A stretch of 64,000 bases of DNA from Aquatica leii (lineage: Eukaryota > Arthropoda > Insecta > Coleoptera > Lampyridae): positions 87,639,389-87,703,388 of the forward strand of contig CM069435.1 of NCBI GenBank assembly GCA_035610365.1. The letters run 5' to 3'. Each line of letters begins with the position of its first letter. Within the stretch, counting starts at the first letter, position 1. Below, one piece after another: positions 46,206-56,559 of the stretch. Under the pieces are notes generated by a model. That model was not told the DNA's origin. It made no database searches and was given only the letters and a program-made list of their open reading frames with translations. The translations under genes were made by a program, and so were the position numbers.

Positions 46206-46680
46206 ATGGCCAATCAACTTAGAATAATAAAGTGGAATGGGCTGCTGTAGCACCAACAGGAATTGCAAGTAGTCCTTGACTTAGGTAAAGTTGATGCCTG
46301 TTTCATTGCTGAAACACCTTTCACCAAAGAGTCATACATAAGGTTTAAAGAGTATAAGGTCTACCACACCATTCACCCAGATAATGCAAAAAAAGGCGGA
46401 AGTGCAGGAATATAAAGATAACCATTTTACATCAACAGGAAATGGTTTACCAGACTGAAGAAATACAAGCAACGTCTTTTAATATCAAAACTAAAAGTTA
46501 TGAAGTTACTATTACAGTATTTATACTACCGAGCGAAAGATGCTTTAAAGAAAGAACAATACTTGCCTTTCTGGTCAGTCAAGGATATAGATTTATAGTA
46601 AAAGGTAACTACAATGCAAAGCGCACACTGGAGATTGAGACTAATAAAAACTAAAAGTAAGCAGCATGTAATCAGAGTGT
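46206..46680 (+). pseudogene. Jockey-type LINE endonuclease (ORF2 start) relic
   Basis: Starting MANQLRIIKWN it continues with HQQELQVVLDLGKVDACFIA then ETPFTKESYIRFKEYKVYHT, KKGGSAGI, TEEIQATSFNIKTKSYEVTI and YRFIVKGNYNAKRTL. This is the start of the apurinic-type endonuclease of Jockey-clade LINEs; the last block is normally GGDFNAKH with the catalytic Asp-Phe-Asn, here GNYNAK with the Asp lost. Stops and a shift occur near 46415-46440. The reverse transcriptase is absent. ORF1 (45019-45465) lies upstream in the right order with about 740 bp between. Confidence 0.8.
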
Positions 46681-46719
46681 TTTGTCATATACCACATATA
46701 CCAATAAAATTGTGCATAT

Positions 46720-47345
46720 CTAGTTCCCAAATCTTGCTTTAGAGACGAACGTATTTCTAAAAGTATGATTGGTAAAACGCTTGCCCAGGTAATGTCATTG
46801 TGACATTTTATTACTGTTTTTAGGTGCCGGTGATTAATTCCTGTTCCTGTGATGCGGGCTAGCGAAGCAAATAATATGGATTCAAATTGTCGTCATTTGT
46901 CAGTTGTGATCTTAAGAGGAACACCAAAGCGAGCAACTTTTTGCTATTGTCTTGGCAGTTATATTTCTAACAGGGATTGCTTCGAGTCATCTGGAGAATC
47001 GGTCTATACATGTCCGCGTGTAAGAATAACCATCGGACTAGGGTAAAGGTCTCACTATATTCAAATGCACATGTTCCAAATGTTATCGGGTTGTTAGAAT
47101 TTTCCTATTGGTGCAGATACATAGCGAGAAACTTTTGCACGCTTACATTGGAGGCATTGACGACACCACATTCTACAATTTTCTTACAACAGGCCCTCGG
47201 GCACTAGGATGCGCTAGATTCTGCATGGTATCGAATACTCTCTTGGCTAATGTTTTTGGTACGTACGGTTTCGCGTTGTTTGTTGATGTATGGCAGAAGA
47301 TATCTCATTCCGTTCTGCAAAATGAATCTTGCGTAGCTTAAGAGA
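46720..47345 (-). pseudogene. Mag-like Gypsy integrase relic
   Basis: The minus strand gives KPYVPKTLAKRVFDTMQNLA with HPSARGPVVRKL (about 47190-47310), LEHVHLNIVRPLP (first Asp, here Asn), RTCIDRFSR, LEAIPVRNITAKTIAKSC, then in another frame ARFGVPLKITTDK and RQFESILFASLARITGT (second Asp). After a deletion of the Glu block come LKTVIKCHNDITWASVLPII and LLEIRSSLKQDLGT. It is the same kind of integrase as the remnant of Gypsy A at 7.8-8.3 kb. Two catalytic residues are missing, with several stops. It stands back to back with the plus-strand LTR A copy 41 bp away. Confidence 0.87.
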
Positions 47346-47385
47346 AGATGTTCCTTGTAGAAGTTGTTGTAGTTGCAACTTGTTA

Positions 47386-48072
47386 TGTTAAAAATGCTTT
47401 AGTATAAAATGTATTCTCGATACGCCAACTTTTTGTTGTTGAGTAGAGATAGGATGTCAAATTTTAAAACACGATTTTATTCTTCCGGTAAGGTTTGAAG
47501 AATGCAGACATTTTCTAGCGTTGTGTACGCCCATTGTTAACCATTTCACACACCTCCATGTGAATTGAAAACAAATATTGTGGCGATCTGAGTGAAAGTC
47601 TTTATTTGTAGTGAGAATTCATTTTTTGTATTGTGGTTTAATTATATTCTTCCATAATTGTCTGTAGCGGGTTTCTATACCTACACCCGTGTTCTTTATC
47701 TGTGGAGTTGATGAGCACATGTTGTAATTGGAAAGTTTCCATGATGACGTTACGTCACTGGAGTTAACACCACTTACACTTTCGAGGGGTTGAATACAAT
47801 TATCATATTGGAGGAAACAATTACCAAATTTACAAAGTTAATTGGAGGAAAACTGCGCATTTGCTTGTCAGTGATCGTATGAATTAAAAACTTTCTATTT
47901 TAATTCTTAGTATTTTGGTGGTCAGTCGATTGTAAGAATAACCGTACGTACATGTTAGGTTGTTAACACAATTAATTATAAAATTGTTTTGTTGTGTCAC
48001 ATATTATTATACGGTGCGCTTTGATCTTCTAAATCTTCGGTTTTCGTACTAAATGTAAAAGTAGCCTAACTG
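47386..48072 (+). mobile_element. Truncated LTR A copy
   Basis: Starts TGTTAAAAATGCTTTAGTA like the LTR at 5543 and runs parallel to it through CGATTTTATTCTTCCGGTAA, AGCGTTGTGTACGCCC and TTGGTGGTCAGTCG. It stops near GTAAAAGTAGCC, short of the TGTACGACG block. It lacks the hAT insert. It lies alone, with no matching internal region to its right, so it is a truncated solo LTR. Confidence 0.78.
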
Positions 48073-48261
48073 CTATCGATAAGTTTGCGACGCTGGTCAT
48101 CTATGAGCAATCCGTAAAAACTAATAAAATCGATACCAACTAGCGGTTTATTAACATCAGCTATTGACGAGAATTCTGAATATAGTTAAAGTAATCCATC
48201 TCTGTAAGCGGAGAAAAATATGATATTTTCTTAGTCAATCCACAGTTATATTTTATTATAA

Positions 48262-48300
48262 AACTAGTTTCAATAATTTGAATTGTCATCATCAGTTACA
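48262..48300 (-). ncRNA. Hammerhead-like core downstream of a PLE nuclease
   Basis: The minus strand contains CTGATGA, then TGACAATTCAAATTATT, then GAAAC. CTGATGA and GAAAC match the hammerhead boxes exactly, and CAAT/ATTG can pair as stem II. It lies about 170 bp beyond the recognisable end of the GIY-YIG relic, in the same orientation. This is the best ribozyme candidate of the window. Confidence 0.5.
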
Positions 48301-48469
48301 CTAAAAAGCAAATGAATTAACAAAAATAATTAAATATTTAAAATAGCTCACACATTATATCAAATTATAAAATTAAGTGACTAAACGTCAACAAATTAAA
48401 AACTTTTAAATTCAAACTGACATTAAATACAAAGCCATAGGTGATATGAAAAGGAAAATGAAAAATGTA

Positions 48470-48795
48470 AGTTAAAATTTATTATTAAGTGGAGAAAATT
48501 TAAATCAAGAATTTCATTAGGACAATTATGTGAATTTTTATTATAAAGACAGTGAATTTCAAGAATTTCAAGATGATTAAGAAAAGAACTTTTGTTACAA
48601 AAATGAAGAAAGTAAGATCAGAAGAAAAAGAATGACCAGTAGATAAAATATGATTAGCGAAAGAAGAACAAGTGTTTGATATACTAGAATTTAAATACCT
48701 TTTAATAAAATAAATATATTCTTTTAATCTTGTTTTAAATTTTCTACCAGTTTGTCCAACATAAGAACAATTGCAAGAGATCCAACCTCGCGAAC
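48470..48795 (-). pseudogene. PLE copy 9: GIY-YIG endonuclease, third lineage
   Basis: Minus strand from 48795: GWISCNCSYVGQTGRKFKTR, LKEYIYFIK, SSISNTCSSFANHILSTGHS and FSSD. After a shift come LNHLEILEIHCLYNKN, HNCPNEILDLN and FLHLI. This is the GIY-YIG domain with its conserved Arg, the H...TGH and the E.IEI region, and an NEILDLN tail. It belongs to a lineage different from copies 1-7. No reverse transcriptase is attached. Confidence 0.85.
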
Positions 48796-48869
48796 TCGAT
48801 CTTTCGCATTTTTTAAGTTCACTTACTGTTTTTCTTAATTCACTGATTTATATTGTTAAATTGTTAATC

Positions 48870-49370
48870 TCCGATCAATGGGAATTATTGATGTTTACCA
48901 CACTCACATTTGGTTGTTGTGTCATTGTTTCTATGACAGCACCTAAAGTAAATGTTCTGATTGTATTGGCGTGGGTTGAATATCCAGTGGCTTCCATCTT
49001 GTCTACCATGTTTGCTATATTTTGTAAGGACTGGTCTGGTTGCGTTTTCAAAATTGCTGGGATTGGTGTTGGCCAGATAGTGCGCAATAAAGAATCCGGA
49101 ACGTTTGTTCTAGGCAAACTCTGAAGGTGTCGTAAAAATTAAATAGGTGATCGATTACCAATTTCTTCAAGTTCTAAGAGTTGCTTAATCCTTGTATTTT
49201 GGGAAATAGATTTTGATTAACTCATCTTTTAATTTTTGGTACTTTCTTTCTGTTGGAGGGTTGGAAATCTGGTCATTTATTTCTGCAATATGTCGGTCTA
49301 CCAAAGTCGATACTGCCGTCCAAAATTTGGTGTTCATTTTTTATGTTTTTGATTTGAAAATATCCATGGA
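48870..49370 (-). pseudogene. Gypsy gag fragment
   Basis: The minus strand shows TKFWTAVSTLVDRHIAEIND, then PTERKYQKLKDELIKI, a shift, then QLLELEEIGNRSPI with FLRHLQSLPRTNVPDSLLRT, IWPTPIPAILKTQPDQSLQN and IANMVDKMEATGYS. This matches the gag of insect Gypsy elements (...YXXLKXALIXXF...LL...ELGDRKPSXLLRXMXXLAG...LLRTLWLXXLP...LAXXADKI). It ends abruptly at 48875 without zinc knuckles, and its 5' end lies 25 bp from the Gypsy B insertion site. Confidence 0.75.
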
Positions 49371-49394
49371 ATGTTGATATTCATTCTGTCAACT

Positions 49395-50470
49395 TGTAAC
49401 GTCCCGTTTGAATTCATTACAATTTTCAATTTTACATTCGTTTATTTTTGCAACTAATATTGCACGTAAATTTATTCAGTTTGACAACGTCGCGTTGTAT
49501 TTCGGAAGCGTCTGCGTAGTTGACTTGAGTAGTAGCTTAAGCTTCCATTTTCCGTTTGAACAATCTTGGCGTGCGTGTCGTAGTGATGCGGAGAAGACAC
49601 ATTTTCTTGATTATGGCGTAAAAACCCATGTAATTTAATTTTTATTTATTCCATCCAATTATTGGTGAGTTTACCTTTATTTTGATATAATTTTTCTATT
49701 GAATTCAACATTTTTAGTGACTTCGCAATATTGCGCAATAGTTAGACAAAGGAAATTATTTTGAAGACCGTTGCATTCTAAACGCAGCGTGAGTACATGA
49801 TGTCATTCAAAAAACCATTCTAATTATATATATTAAGGTTCTTTTATTTTTATTGGATCTTTCTTTTTATTCTGGATCTTTTATTTTGGTTTTGTCGTTT
49901 AATTAATGGATTTTCCGTTATTGAAGTTTATTATACATTGGTTTATTCCTGCTGTTATTGAGGAATTTTATCACGTTAACCAAGATGTGCTAAAAATAGA
50001 AGATATCCGATAACGTTATATTGAACATGGTGAGTCAACTAAAATTAAGATACTGCATTTTATCTTCAAATAATTAAATTGTGTTATTAAAACTTTTCAC
50101 TCATAACAAATCAAACGTTTACGACATTTGCATTTAATATCAATAATTAATAATTAGATGTAAGATTTTACGCTTTTCATTCATCACTTAAATGTGGTTG
50201 GCGCCCTAATATTTTATTTTAAATACTGTTTTATTCTAAATATGTTTAATTCAAATATTGTTTATTGTTCTCTAATGTAAATAGTATATTAAGTTATAAT
50301 TAATAAATTAACGGAGTTCACGTCTTTGTAATTATTTTCATTCAACCCATCACCCAGAGGTCTGTGCTTACGATTGCTTGCCGTGGTCAAATTATTGTTT
50401 TGCATTCATTAAATGTATTTTTACTTTTTATTATACGTTCTTTATTCCGTCACTGTGTTTTTTATTTACA
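49395..50470 (+). repeat. 5' LTR of Gypsy B
   Basis: 1076 bp, TGTAACGTCC...TTATTTACA. It contains the promoter and polyadenylation functions by family rule; no TATA box was pinned down. Differences from the 3' LTR include a small insertion/deletion after CATTACA near the start and several changes around the TATATATTAAGG stretch. Confidence 0.94.
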
Positions 50471-50471
50471 C

Positions 50472-50489
50472 TGGCGCCCAACGTGGGGC
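50472..50489 (+). promoter_or_regulatory. Primer-binding site of Gypsy B
   Basis: TGGCGCCCAACGTGGGGC directly follows the 5' LTR with one base between. The tRNA whose 3' end it pairs with starts minus-strand DNA synthesis; the tRNA identity was not determined. Confidence 0.85.
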
Positions 50490-50605
50490 TGATTTTGAAT
50501 GAAGTAATTACTGTGAATTTCCTATATTTTCAATTTTGAATACTTTTGTACTTTGTATTTTATTTTAGGTTAAGATTTATTTTTGAATTTTATTTTATTG
50601 TGATC

Positions 50606-51808
50606 ATGTATTTTGTCGAAGCTCTCAGAAGTGACGAGCTATGTCATGAATTGTTTTTGCGAGGCGTTGATGCTAGTAATGAAAATGTCGATAGTAGACG
50701 AAAGTTGTTACGAGCTGAATTATCTCGTGAAAAATTTGATTTAACGATTTTTCCAAATTATGTTAAAGTTGACATTGACCAACAAGACGAGTTGAATATT
50801 TTAAATGATAAAGTAAATGAATTAAATGGATTATTAAATATTTATAAAATTAAACCGAAAAAGAGTGAATATCTTCGATTAAGCACACGCTTTACTCATG
50901 TTTTGCGTAGGTTGAATTACATAACTTTTAGTGATGAATTTCTTGATATTTCTAATAATTTAATACGTATGGTTACTGATTCATTAGTTTTGCTTGAGAG
51001 TGTTGATGCAACACAAGGGTTATCTTCTGATTTTAATTATTTTATTGAGGCTATTGAGCATGAATATACGTCTGTTCAAGTTACTTCTTCTGTTGACATT
51101 AATGTTCCGACAACTTCAATTCCAACTACGACTAATATGAATACGTCTATTCCTTCAGTTACATTTTCAAGTAACGATTTTTCAAATTTATTGCATACTT
51201 TTCAATCGTCGAGTAGTCGTTTACCAATTTATAAATGGCAGTTAAAGTTTACTGGAAATCCTAAAGATATTTCAGTTTTGTCTTTTGTTCAACGTTGCAA
51301 TGAACTTAGAGTTGCGCGTAAAGTTAGTTCTCAGGAATTATTTGATGGTGCAATTGATCTTTTTGCTGATTCTGGTTTATCATGGTATCGTGCTGTTCGC
51401 CCTACTGTTAATTCTTGGGATGAATTGGTTCTTAAATTGAAACAAGATTTCTTACCTGAAGATTACAATGAAAATTTGTTAGCTGAGATAAAATCTCGAA
51501 AGCAATTAGTTAAAGAGTCCCCGACTGTTTTTATATCTCAAATGGTGAATCAATTTTCACAATTGGACATTTCAGTACCTGAAACTGAACAGATAAAAAT
51601 TATTAAAAGAAATTTGCAATTTTATTATGCGTCTCAACTTGCTTTGAAGACTATTACTTCTATTCCCCAATTAATTTCTTTATGTAAGGTTTTGGAAGCT
51701 GTTAACCCAACAGATTTTCAAATTAATCCGACTATGACAATTGATTCTAAAGTAAATTCTAAAGATTCTGGTGTAAAACCTAAATCAACGTTTTTTTCAA
51801 AAACCTAA
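50606..51808 (+). CDS. Gypsy B gag, capsid part
   Basis: The first in-frame ATG, at 50606, gives 400 residues; an upstream extension to 50546 has no ATG and lies in the leader. The N-terminal part is charged and helical (EKFDLTIFPNYVKVDIDQQD). A Ser/Thr-rich linker follows around residues 170-205. The capsid block has YKWQLKFTGNPKDISVLSFV, SWYRAVRPTVNSWDELVLKL with KQDFLPEDYNENLL, and KESPTVFISQMVNQFSQLDI, which is the retrotransposon gag domain. The protein would assemble the cytoplasmic particle. The frame ends early at KSTFFSKT because of one extra base in the T-run near 51792; the RNA-binding part follows in another frame. Confidence 0.88.
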   Translation: MYFVEALRSDELCHELFLRGVDASNENVDSRRKLLRAELSREKFDLTIFPNYVKVDIDQQDELNILNDKVNELNGLLNIYKIKPKKSEYLRLSTRFTHVLRRLNYITFSDEFLDISNNLIRMVTDSLVLLESVDATQGLSSDFNYFIEAIEHEYTSVQVTSSVDINVPTTSIPTTTNMNTSIPSVTFSSNDFSNLLHTFQSSSSRLPIYKWQLKFTGNPKDISVLSFVQRCNELRVARKVSSQELFDGAIDLFADSGLSWYRAVRPTVNSWDELVLKLKQDFLPEDYNENLLAEIKSRKQLVKESPTVFISQMVNQFSQLDISVPETEQIKIIKRNLQFYYASQLALKTITSIPQLISLCKVLEAVNPTDFQINPTMTIDSKVNSKDSGVKPKSTFFSKT

Positions 51809-52031
51809 GGTTAACTCAACCAATTCTAATAAGAATTTTACTATTAAAAATAAGTCAATTTCGAAACCTATTTTAGTTAATACAGCCAAATCAACTACGG
51901 TTTGTTATAATTGTAGTGGAACAGGTCATTCGTTTCATACTTGTTCGCAGAGTCGAAGAAAGTTCTGTTATTTTTGTGGATATTCTGGTGTTACAGTTAG
52001 AGACTGTCCCAAATGTACTTCAAAAAACTAA
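51793..52031 (+). pseudogene. Gypsy B gag zinc knuckles, shifted frame
   Basis: The +1 frame continues KPKVNSTNSN and reaches CYNCSGTGHSFHTC, a complete CX2CX4HX4C knuckle, then CYFCGYSGVTVRDC, where the His of a second knuckle is Val. The frame closes at the TAA at 52029-52031 just after an A-run, whose length change probably restores the original frame for the protease. Zinc knuckles bind the element RNA. Both shifts sit in homopolymers, so mutation or sequencing error is likelier than programmed frameshifting. Confidence 0.85.
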
Positions 52032-52168
52032 GTTTTGAGAAGCATCGTGTCAGTCAATGTTTCTCAGTTCCTATTCATAGGACTGACAAAACTGATTGGA
52101 ATAATTGGCTATTAAAAGTCAAACATTTTTACAAATCGTTTAAGGTTTCTTCAAAATTTTCTCAATAG

Positions 52169-52657
52169 GCTAGGGATTCTAGACCTCATTTAAATGGTAC
52201 AATCTTTAATGAAAATTTTCTTTCTCTTTTGGATTCTGGTGCTAATGTTTCAATTTTAGGTAAGCCAGGACTTTACTTAATTGATAAATATGATTTGAAA
52301 TTGAATAGAAATCATGAATTTCCTTCATTAACTACAGCCGATGGTTCTTTTCAAAGAATTTTAGGTACAATTAATTTGCCTTTTGTTATTAATGGAATTA
52401 CCCGTTCATTAAATGTCATTGTGTCTGAGACAATTGAAACTGCTTTAACGTTAGGGATTGATTTTTGTCAAACCTTTGGTTTAACTGTAGATTTTATTAA
52501 TAATGAATTCTTCGCACATTCTGCAGAAACTTCAAATTTTCAGATGATTAAATCTTTAAGTGACTTAGGTGATGAACAAAAATCCGATTTGTCGAAAATT
52601 ATTAAATTATTTGAGTCTTTAGACAGCATGCAAATAAAGAGATTAATGATATGTTAG
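52169..52657 (+). pseudogene. Gypsy B protease, truncated at its C-terminus
   Basis: FLSLLDSGANVSILG carries the catalytic DSGA. It is followed by TADGSFQRILGTINLPFVIN and TALTLGIDFCQTFGL, the flap and ILG-like region of Gypsy proteases. The frame is the same as that of gag, with a TAG at 52166-52168 in front of it. It ends QIKRLMIC; normal elements continue into the reverse transcriptase through a proline-rich linker, which is missing, so sequence was lost around 52625-52640. The enzyme would cut the polyprotein. Confidence 0.85.
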
Positions 52658-53040
52658 AACAAGGTATTATACAGCCTAGTACAAGCCCTTGGAGTTCTCC
52701 AATGGTATTGGTTAAGAAGAAGTCAGGCGACTATAGAGTTTGCTTTGATGCTAGAAAATTAAATTCTTTGACTAAGAAGGATGCATATCCACTTCCTTAT
52801 TTAAACGATATTTTAGATAGATTTAGAGATGCCCGATATTTGACATCTATTGATTTAAAGAAAGCTTTTTGGCAAATTCCTCTTGATGATGCAAGTAAGG
52901 AAAAAACTGCTTTTACTGTACCTCGTAGGGATTTATTTGAATATAAAGTTATGCCTATGGGTTTAACCAATGCTCCTAGCACTCTTCAAAGTTTAATGGA
53001 CACCTTATTTGACGAGTCTTTATCTCAATTTGTTTTTGAA
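52639..53040 (+). pseudogene. Gypsy B reverse transcriptase, fingers and palm start only
   Basis: The frame opens NKEINDMLEQG and IIQPSTSPWSSPMVLVKKK, then GDYRVCFDARKLNSLT (52735 onward), YLTSIDLKKAFWQIPL with the first catalytic Asp, and MPMGLTNAPSTLQSLMD. At 53040/53041 it passes from SLSQFVFE directly into VIHRKGKLNVVPDALS, which is the last block of RNase H. The YxDD box, thumb, connection and nearly all of RNase H are absent although the frame is kept. An enzyme without YxDD cannot polymerise. Confidence 0.9.
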
Positions 53041-54363
53041 GTCATTCACCGTAAGGGAAAACTTAATGTTGTTCCTGACGCTCTTTCTTGTGCTCCTTTG
53101 GAAATTAGTTCTTTGGAATTTTCTATTACGGATTTTGATCCTTGGTATTTAAAGATGATTGATAATATTACTAATCAACCAGATTTGTACCCTGATTGGA
53201 GAATAGATGATGGAAAACTTTACAAATTCGTTTCAAATAATTTAGAAATTAATTCAAATTTAGTTGAGTGGAAGTTAGTAGTTCCTAAAAGTTTACGGAA
53301 ATTAATTTTACTTCAGTGTCATGATGACCCTTCTTCTTCGCATTTAGGTGTTACCAAGACCTTTTCGAAAATTAAAGAATTATATTATTGGCCTAAATTG
53401 AAGTCGGATGTTGCTAAATATATTCGTCGTTGTTCTGTTTGTTGTAAGAGTAAATCTTCTCAGTTTAATCATTTTGGATTTATGGGTAAAGAAAAAGAAG
53501 TTTCATTCCCTTTTCAATGTCTTTCAATCGATTTAGTAGGTCCTTTTCCTCGTTCGAAACAAGGCAATACAGTTTTATTAGTTGTTTGTGATTAGTTTAC
53601 TAAATTTACTTTGATTCATCCGATGCGCAATGCTTCTGCAAAACGTATTTGTGAATATTTGGAAAATTACGTATTTTTGGTTTATGGTGTTCCTCAGATT
53701 TGTATGGTGGACAATGGTCCTCAATTTAAAAGTGTACTGTTTAATAAATTGATGCAGTCATATAAAATTTCTTCTGTTTGGTTTAATGCTAGTTATCACC
53801 CACAGGTTAATTTCGTAGAAAGAGTTAACAAAGTGATTGGTACTGTTATTCGTAGTTATATTTCTGACAGTCATAAGGATTGGGATGTTGAAATTCATAA
53901 AATTGGTCACGCGTTACGCAATGCTGTGCACGAGTCCACTAAATTTACACCTTCTTTTTTGGCCTTTGGTCGTACTGTTCCAATTTCTGGAGATTTTTAT
54001 GGTAAGTTTAAAGATTTTAGGGAGGAGGAGTTGACTTTGAATACTCGCGAACATTTAGTTCAAGATATTAATGAATTGTCACCTATTTTTAAAGAGGTTA
54101 AACGTAATCTTCATTTAGCTTACGAGCGTAATTCTCATTCTTATAATTTACGGCGTAGACCTTTAAAACTTAAACTTGGAGATTTGGTTTGGAAGAAAAA
54201 TTTCGTTCTTTCTGATGCGTCAAAGCATTTTAGTTCTAAATTAGCTCCAAAATTTATTGAAGCGAAAGTTGTTGAAGTTATGGGTCCAACGACTTATAGA
54301 TTATCTTCACCTGATAATAAGCCGTTAGGAATTTTCCATGTTAAAGATTTGAAACCTCATTAG
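53041..54363 (+). pseudogene. Gypsy B RNase H end and integrase, one stop codon
   Basis: After VPDALSCAPLE the integrase has the zinc site (HDDPSSSHLG, then CSVCCKSK), SIDLVGPFPRSK with the first Asp, a stop TAG at 53593-53595 in VVCD*FTKF, then MVDNGPQFKS with the second Asp and VNFVERVNKVIG with the Glu. The C-terminal LKLGDLVWKK and FIEAKVVEVMGPTTYRL with IFHVKDLKPH form the GPY/F module. Both sides of the stop are in one frame, and an aromatic residue is usual at that place. Apart from the stop, the integrase looks undamaged, so it is better preserved than the reverse transcriptase. Confidence 0.92.
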
Positions 54364-55468
54364 ATTTTTTGATTCTTGTTTACTTCAAGCTTCGGATGAG
54401 ATTTTACATTTTTAATTAATTTTTATTGATGCTCGCTCTTGAGGGTCATTACAATCTAAGTGATTGGATGCCTTATATTTTATATTTTATTTTATGTTGA
54501 GGAAATCTCAATGTTTATTTTATACCACAGTGTGGGTATATGAATTCTTTGGTTAATGCGCTGACCAAAGACTTTTATTTTATTTGCAGTTATTTTACTG
54601 CTTTATTTTGATGTATTTGATTACATTTTATTGGCGATTCTGAGAATTTCTTCTCTGGAACTCGTCTTCTCTTATTTGAGTTTTTTAATTGCTTACTTGC
54701 AATTGTTAAGACGATCATTTTGAGTTTACCTTTGAGCATATAATTATATGTGTAACTTTAAAACTCATTTAGAGCATTAATACCTATTTTCCTTGTTTGA
54801 AGTATTGGTGATGATTTTCATTTTCATTTTAAAGTTTTGTATTTGATTTTGTTATTTATTCATTTGCCCTGTGTGAGGACGGGAGCAGAATTTTCTCACA
54901 GCAATACCTGTTGCTTGTCGTAAGAGCCGACTAACCTTGGGAACTTTTGTTTAGTATTTCTTCTTCAATTCTATTTTCAATCTCTTCTCTTTTTGAGTTA
55001 TTTAGTAAGGTGGAAATTGTTTCGAGTGGTTTTGGTATTTGTGGAATATACGTCAAACGATGACGCGGATTCGCGCGACGTCCCTCTTTTATCTATATCC
55101 TTCGTTACATAGTACTGTCGAACTTGTAATTCTAGTTTCATCTTCCGCTTTGGGAAAATGGTAGGTTGGACGGTATTCCTAAAGTGTAATCCGCTATCCT
55201 CGATTGTGACTTATTAGATTTTACTACCTTTACCGATTTTGACTTCTAATTTAAGGTTTAGATTAGGATTTCATTAGATTAAGTTATTTTGTTTAGGGAA
55301 TAAGTTTTGGAATTTGACTCTTGTGCAACGATGTTGCGAGACTTGCTTTTTGCGTTTGTTCTTGTTTATTTTGCGTTTTTGTTGTTTATTTTGCGTTTGT
55401 TGTTGATTTTTGCGTTTGTTTGTTTTGTTCTGCACTCCGCAGTTTGAAACCTTCCGATTTCAAATTTT
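54364..55468 (+). other. Non-coding tail of Gypsy B
   Basis: 1.1 kb between the integrase stop and the polypurine tract with no frame above 60 codons, so no env gene. It contains the TTTTGCGTTTGTT repeats near 55.35-55.43 kb. Confidence 0.75.
55347..55430 (+). repeat. TTTTGCGTTTGTT short repeats
   Basis: Four irregularly spaced copies of TTTTGCGTTT(G/T)TT lie about 40 bp before the polypurine tract, inside the element. Confidence 0.7.
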
Positions 55469-55480
55469 ATGGAGGGGGTG
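55469..55480 (+). promoter_or_regulatory. Polypurine tract of Gypsy B
   Basis: ATGGAGGGGGTG immediately precedes the 3' LTR at 55481. It is the expected primer for plus-strand DNA synthesis. Confidence 0.85.
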
Positions 55481-56559
55481 TGTAACGTCCCGTTTGAATT
55501 CATTACATTAAAATTCAATTTTACATTCGTTTATTTTTGAAACTAATATTGCACGTAAATTTATTCAGTTTGACAACGTCGCGTTGTATTTCGGAAGCGT
55601 CTGCGTAGTTGACTTGAGTAGTAGCTTAAGCTTCCATTTTCCGTTTGAACAATCTTGGCGTGCGTGTCGTAGTGATGCGGAGAAGACACATTTTCTTGAT
55701 TATGGCGTAAAAACCCATGTAATTTAATTTTTATTCATTCCATCCAATTATTGGTGAGTTTACCTTTATTTTGATATAATTTTTCTATTGAATTCAACAT
55801 TTTTAGTGACTTCGCAATATTGCGCAATAGTTAGACAAAGGAAATTATTTTGAAGACCGTTGCATTCTAAACGCAGCGTGAGTACATGATGTCATTCAAA
55901 AAACCATTCTAATTATTTATATTTAGGGTCTTTTATTTTTATTGGATCTTTCTTTTTATTCTGGATCTTTTATTTTGGTTTTGTCGTTTAATTAATGGAT
56001 TTTCCGTTATTGAAGTTTATTATACATTGGTTTATTCCTGCTGTTATTGAGGAATTTTATCACGTTAACCAAGATGTGCTAAAAATAGAAGATATCCGAT
56101 AACGTTATATTGAACATGGTGAGTCAACTAAAATTAAGATACTGCATTTTATCTTCAAATAATTAAATTGTGTTATTAAAACTTTTCACTCATAACAAAT
56201 CAAACGTTTACGACATTTGCATTTAATATCAATAATTAATAATTAGATGTAAGATTTTACGCTTTTCATTCATCACTTAAATGTGGTTGGCGCCCTAATA
56301 TTTTATTTTAAATACTGTTTTATTCTAAATATGTTTAATTCAAATATTGTTCATTGTTCTCTAATGTAAATAGTATATTAAGTTATAATTAATAAATTAA
56401 CGGAGTTCACGTCTTTGTAATTATTTCCATTCAACCCATCACCCAGAGGTCTGTGCTTACGATTGCTTGCCGTGGTCAAATTATTATTTTGCATTCATTA
56501 AATGTATTTTTACTTTTTATTATACGTTCTTTATTCCGTCACTGTATTTTTTATTTACA
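55481..56559 (+). repeat. 3' LTR of Gypsy B
   Basis: 1079 bp, nearly identical to 49395-50470. It ends TTTACA, followed by AACT, the target duplication. Confidence 0.94.

Noticed and set aside
49408..49638. 76-codon frame inside the Gypsy B 5' LTR
   Set aside because: It lies wholly in the LTR, is low-complexity and has no family match.
50546..50605. N-terminal extension of Gypsy B gag
   Set aside because: It starts at a TTG and is a hydrophobic run translated from T-rich leader; the ATG at 50606 is the sensible start.
54364..55468. Env gene in Gypsy B
   Set aside because: The 1.1-kb stretch after integrase has no open frame above 60 codons, no signal peptide and no membrane segment.
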